Shown here one piece after another: positions 63,111-64,000 of a DNA stretch of 64,000 nucleotides. The stretch is from Lepidostoma basale (lineage: Eukaryota; Arthropoda; Insecta; Trichoptera; Lepidostomatidae): positions 372,001 through 436,000 of the forward strand of contig JAHDVF020000074.1 in assembly GCA_022606425.2 (NCBI GenBank). Direction: 5' to 3'. Each line of letters begins with the position of its first letter. Positions within the stretch are counted from its first letter, which is position 1. Both the position numbers and the translations under genes were made by a program. Under the pieces are notes generated by a model that was not told the origin of the DNA, searched no databases, and saw only the letters and a list, made by a program, of their open reading frames with translations.

Positions 63111-63574
63111 GATTACGACAGATTGTACAATAACTACAACAAAGCCCATAAAGTGGTTTTATTTCAAAATTAAATAAATACAATTAAACAAATGAATACC
63201 AATTTTACGAACACATTTTTATATTTAAAAAAAGATTTACCTTGGTTTGGTAGAGACTATTCCTCTAAGTTCCTAGTCGTCATCTTAGGAAGTCTTCTGA
63301 AAATAATAAGATCAATATATTATTACATAGATTTCATTGCTTTACTTAGAACAATCATTTCCACAAAATAATTGTTAATTTTTATGCACCAACTGTATTT
63401 TAAAACTAAATTAATTCAATAAATACATATTTTTGGATATGAATTGAACTATCCAATCATGATTTGTTTCTGAAAGTCATCGGTTCCCACATATAAATCA
63501 AATATTAAAATATTAGGATGAAGTGTATAAACACACATTATAGCGTTTCCCTGGATAAACTACGAAAGACGACC
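63111..63574. other. AT-rich stretch without recognised features
   Basis: Nothing supported. Confidence 0.5.
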
Positions 63575-63790
63575 TTAGTGACAGAGTGGCAAGAGCTCTG
63601 AGTATCAAACCGAAGCTCCCTGGTTCGAATCCGGGCGATGGCAGTGTGATTGTCACACTCTCTTAGGTCTGGTGTAGAATTCATGTGACCATAAAATGGC
63701 GATAGACTAGCTACCTATCATATGTCATGAGCATCAATATAATAGCTAAAAACAAGTTCATACAGAAATTGTGTTTAAACGATCTGTTAT
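63575..63790 (+). mobile_element. tRNA-derived SINE, copy 4
   Basis: The head carries GTGACAGAGTGGCAAGAGCT (A-box region) and a clean B box GGTTCGAATCC at 63622-63632. The body follows with GGTCTGGTGTAGAATTCATG, GCGATAGACTAGCTACCTAT and ATGTCATGAGCATCAATATA. Best-preserved copy; A and B boxes form an internal RNA polymerase III promoter of the tRNA type. Confidence 0.82.
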
Positions 63791-64000
63791 TTAAAAAATG
63801 TATATATTAGATTAAATGCGGTCTGGCATCCCCTTGCGATTGATATATATTAAATGTAAATCCCGGATGGATGGGGAACAGGCCTAGGAAGTGCATGAGC
63901 GAGGCTGACGAAAGGGCGACGCTGCGCCCTATAAAAGTCTCGGGAATGTAGTGGGAACCCCCTTCTCTGTTGTTTAAAAAAAATAGTCATAGAGAATGGT
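63791..64000. other. End of window, no recognised feature
   Basis: A GC-richer piece at 63860-63960 might be part of an interspersed repeat cut by the window edge; not assignable. Confidence 0.4.

Overview
The window is AT-rich animal DNA, most likely from an insect. Supporting this are mariner transposons, several non-LTR retrotransposon 3' ends of the kind common in arthropods, tRNA-derived SINEs, and no bacterial gene organisation. The order cannot be fixed from the sequence; Lepidoptera would fit. No complete host gene was found. The only host-exon candidate is a weak one at 57131-57309. Nearly every recognisable feature is a transposable-element relic, so this looks like an intergenic or large intronic stretch.

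Three kinds of material dominate. (1) Dead LINE 3' ends. Family A (HMERM motif, simple-repeat tails of TTAG, TTG or TTTG type) occurs about 21 times on both strands; families B, C and an RTE-like family recur, and several others occur once. (2) DNA transposons. A full-length mariner with one in-frame stop and a C-terminal break lies at 26635-27891. A three-level nest lies at 30176-31905: an older mariner, split by a TTAA-targeted piggyBac-like MITE, itself split by a deleted mariner of the first family. (3) Inverted-repeat elements whose conserved centre is a hammerhead-ribozyme-like motif.

The third class is the main discovery. On both strands, at least nine sequence families carry the order: CUGANGA-like box, one extra base, short stem II, GAAA, a 4-6 base self-complementary stem III (CAGCUG, CCGG, CAUG or CUAG), then GUC or GUU. 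I count about 30 motif copies, roughly half of them in head-to-head inverted pairs. The best-preserved lie at 25559-25603 (-), 59507-59560 (-), 37135-37170 (-), 39596-39626 (+), 55175-55214 (+), 16079-16118 (-) and 16242-16282 (+). One copy (39596) lies about 230 bp downstream of a reading frame resembling the C-terminal part of a Penelope-like element GIY-YIG endonuclease (39064-39366). This ties at least that family to Penelope-like elements, which are known to carry type I hammerheads with very short stem III.

Layout. 1-6100: LINE ends and foldbacks. 6100-9200: one hammerhead element, then mostly empty AT-rich DNA. 9400-15700: LINE C, RTE-like, A and B relics and a SINE. 16000-26000: the densest hammerhead/inverted-repeat zone. 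26100-31900: mariner cluster. 32200-35100: LINE graveyard. 37000-42900: hammerhead elements and the Penelope-like relic. 43600-51100: two unclassified dispersed repeats (D1, D2), LINEs and a SINE. 51700-64000: scattered family A ends, hammerhead copies, a 100-bp tandem array, unique GC-richer segments and a final SINE. All assignments are by eye; database matches and RNA folding were not run.
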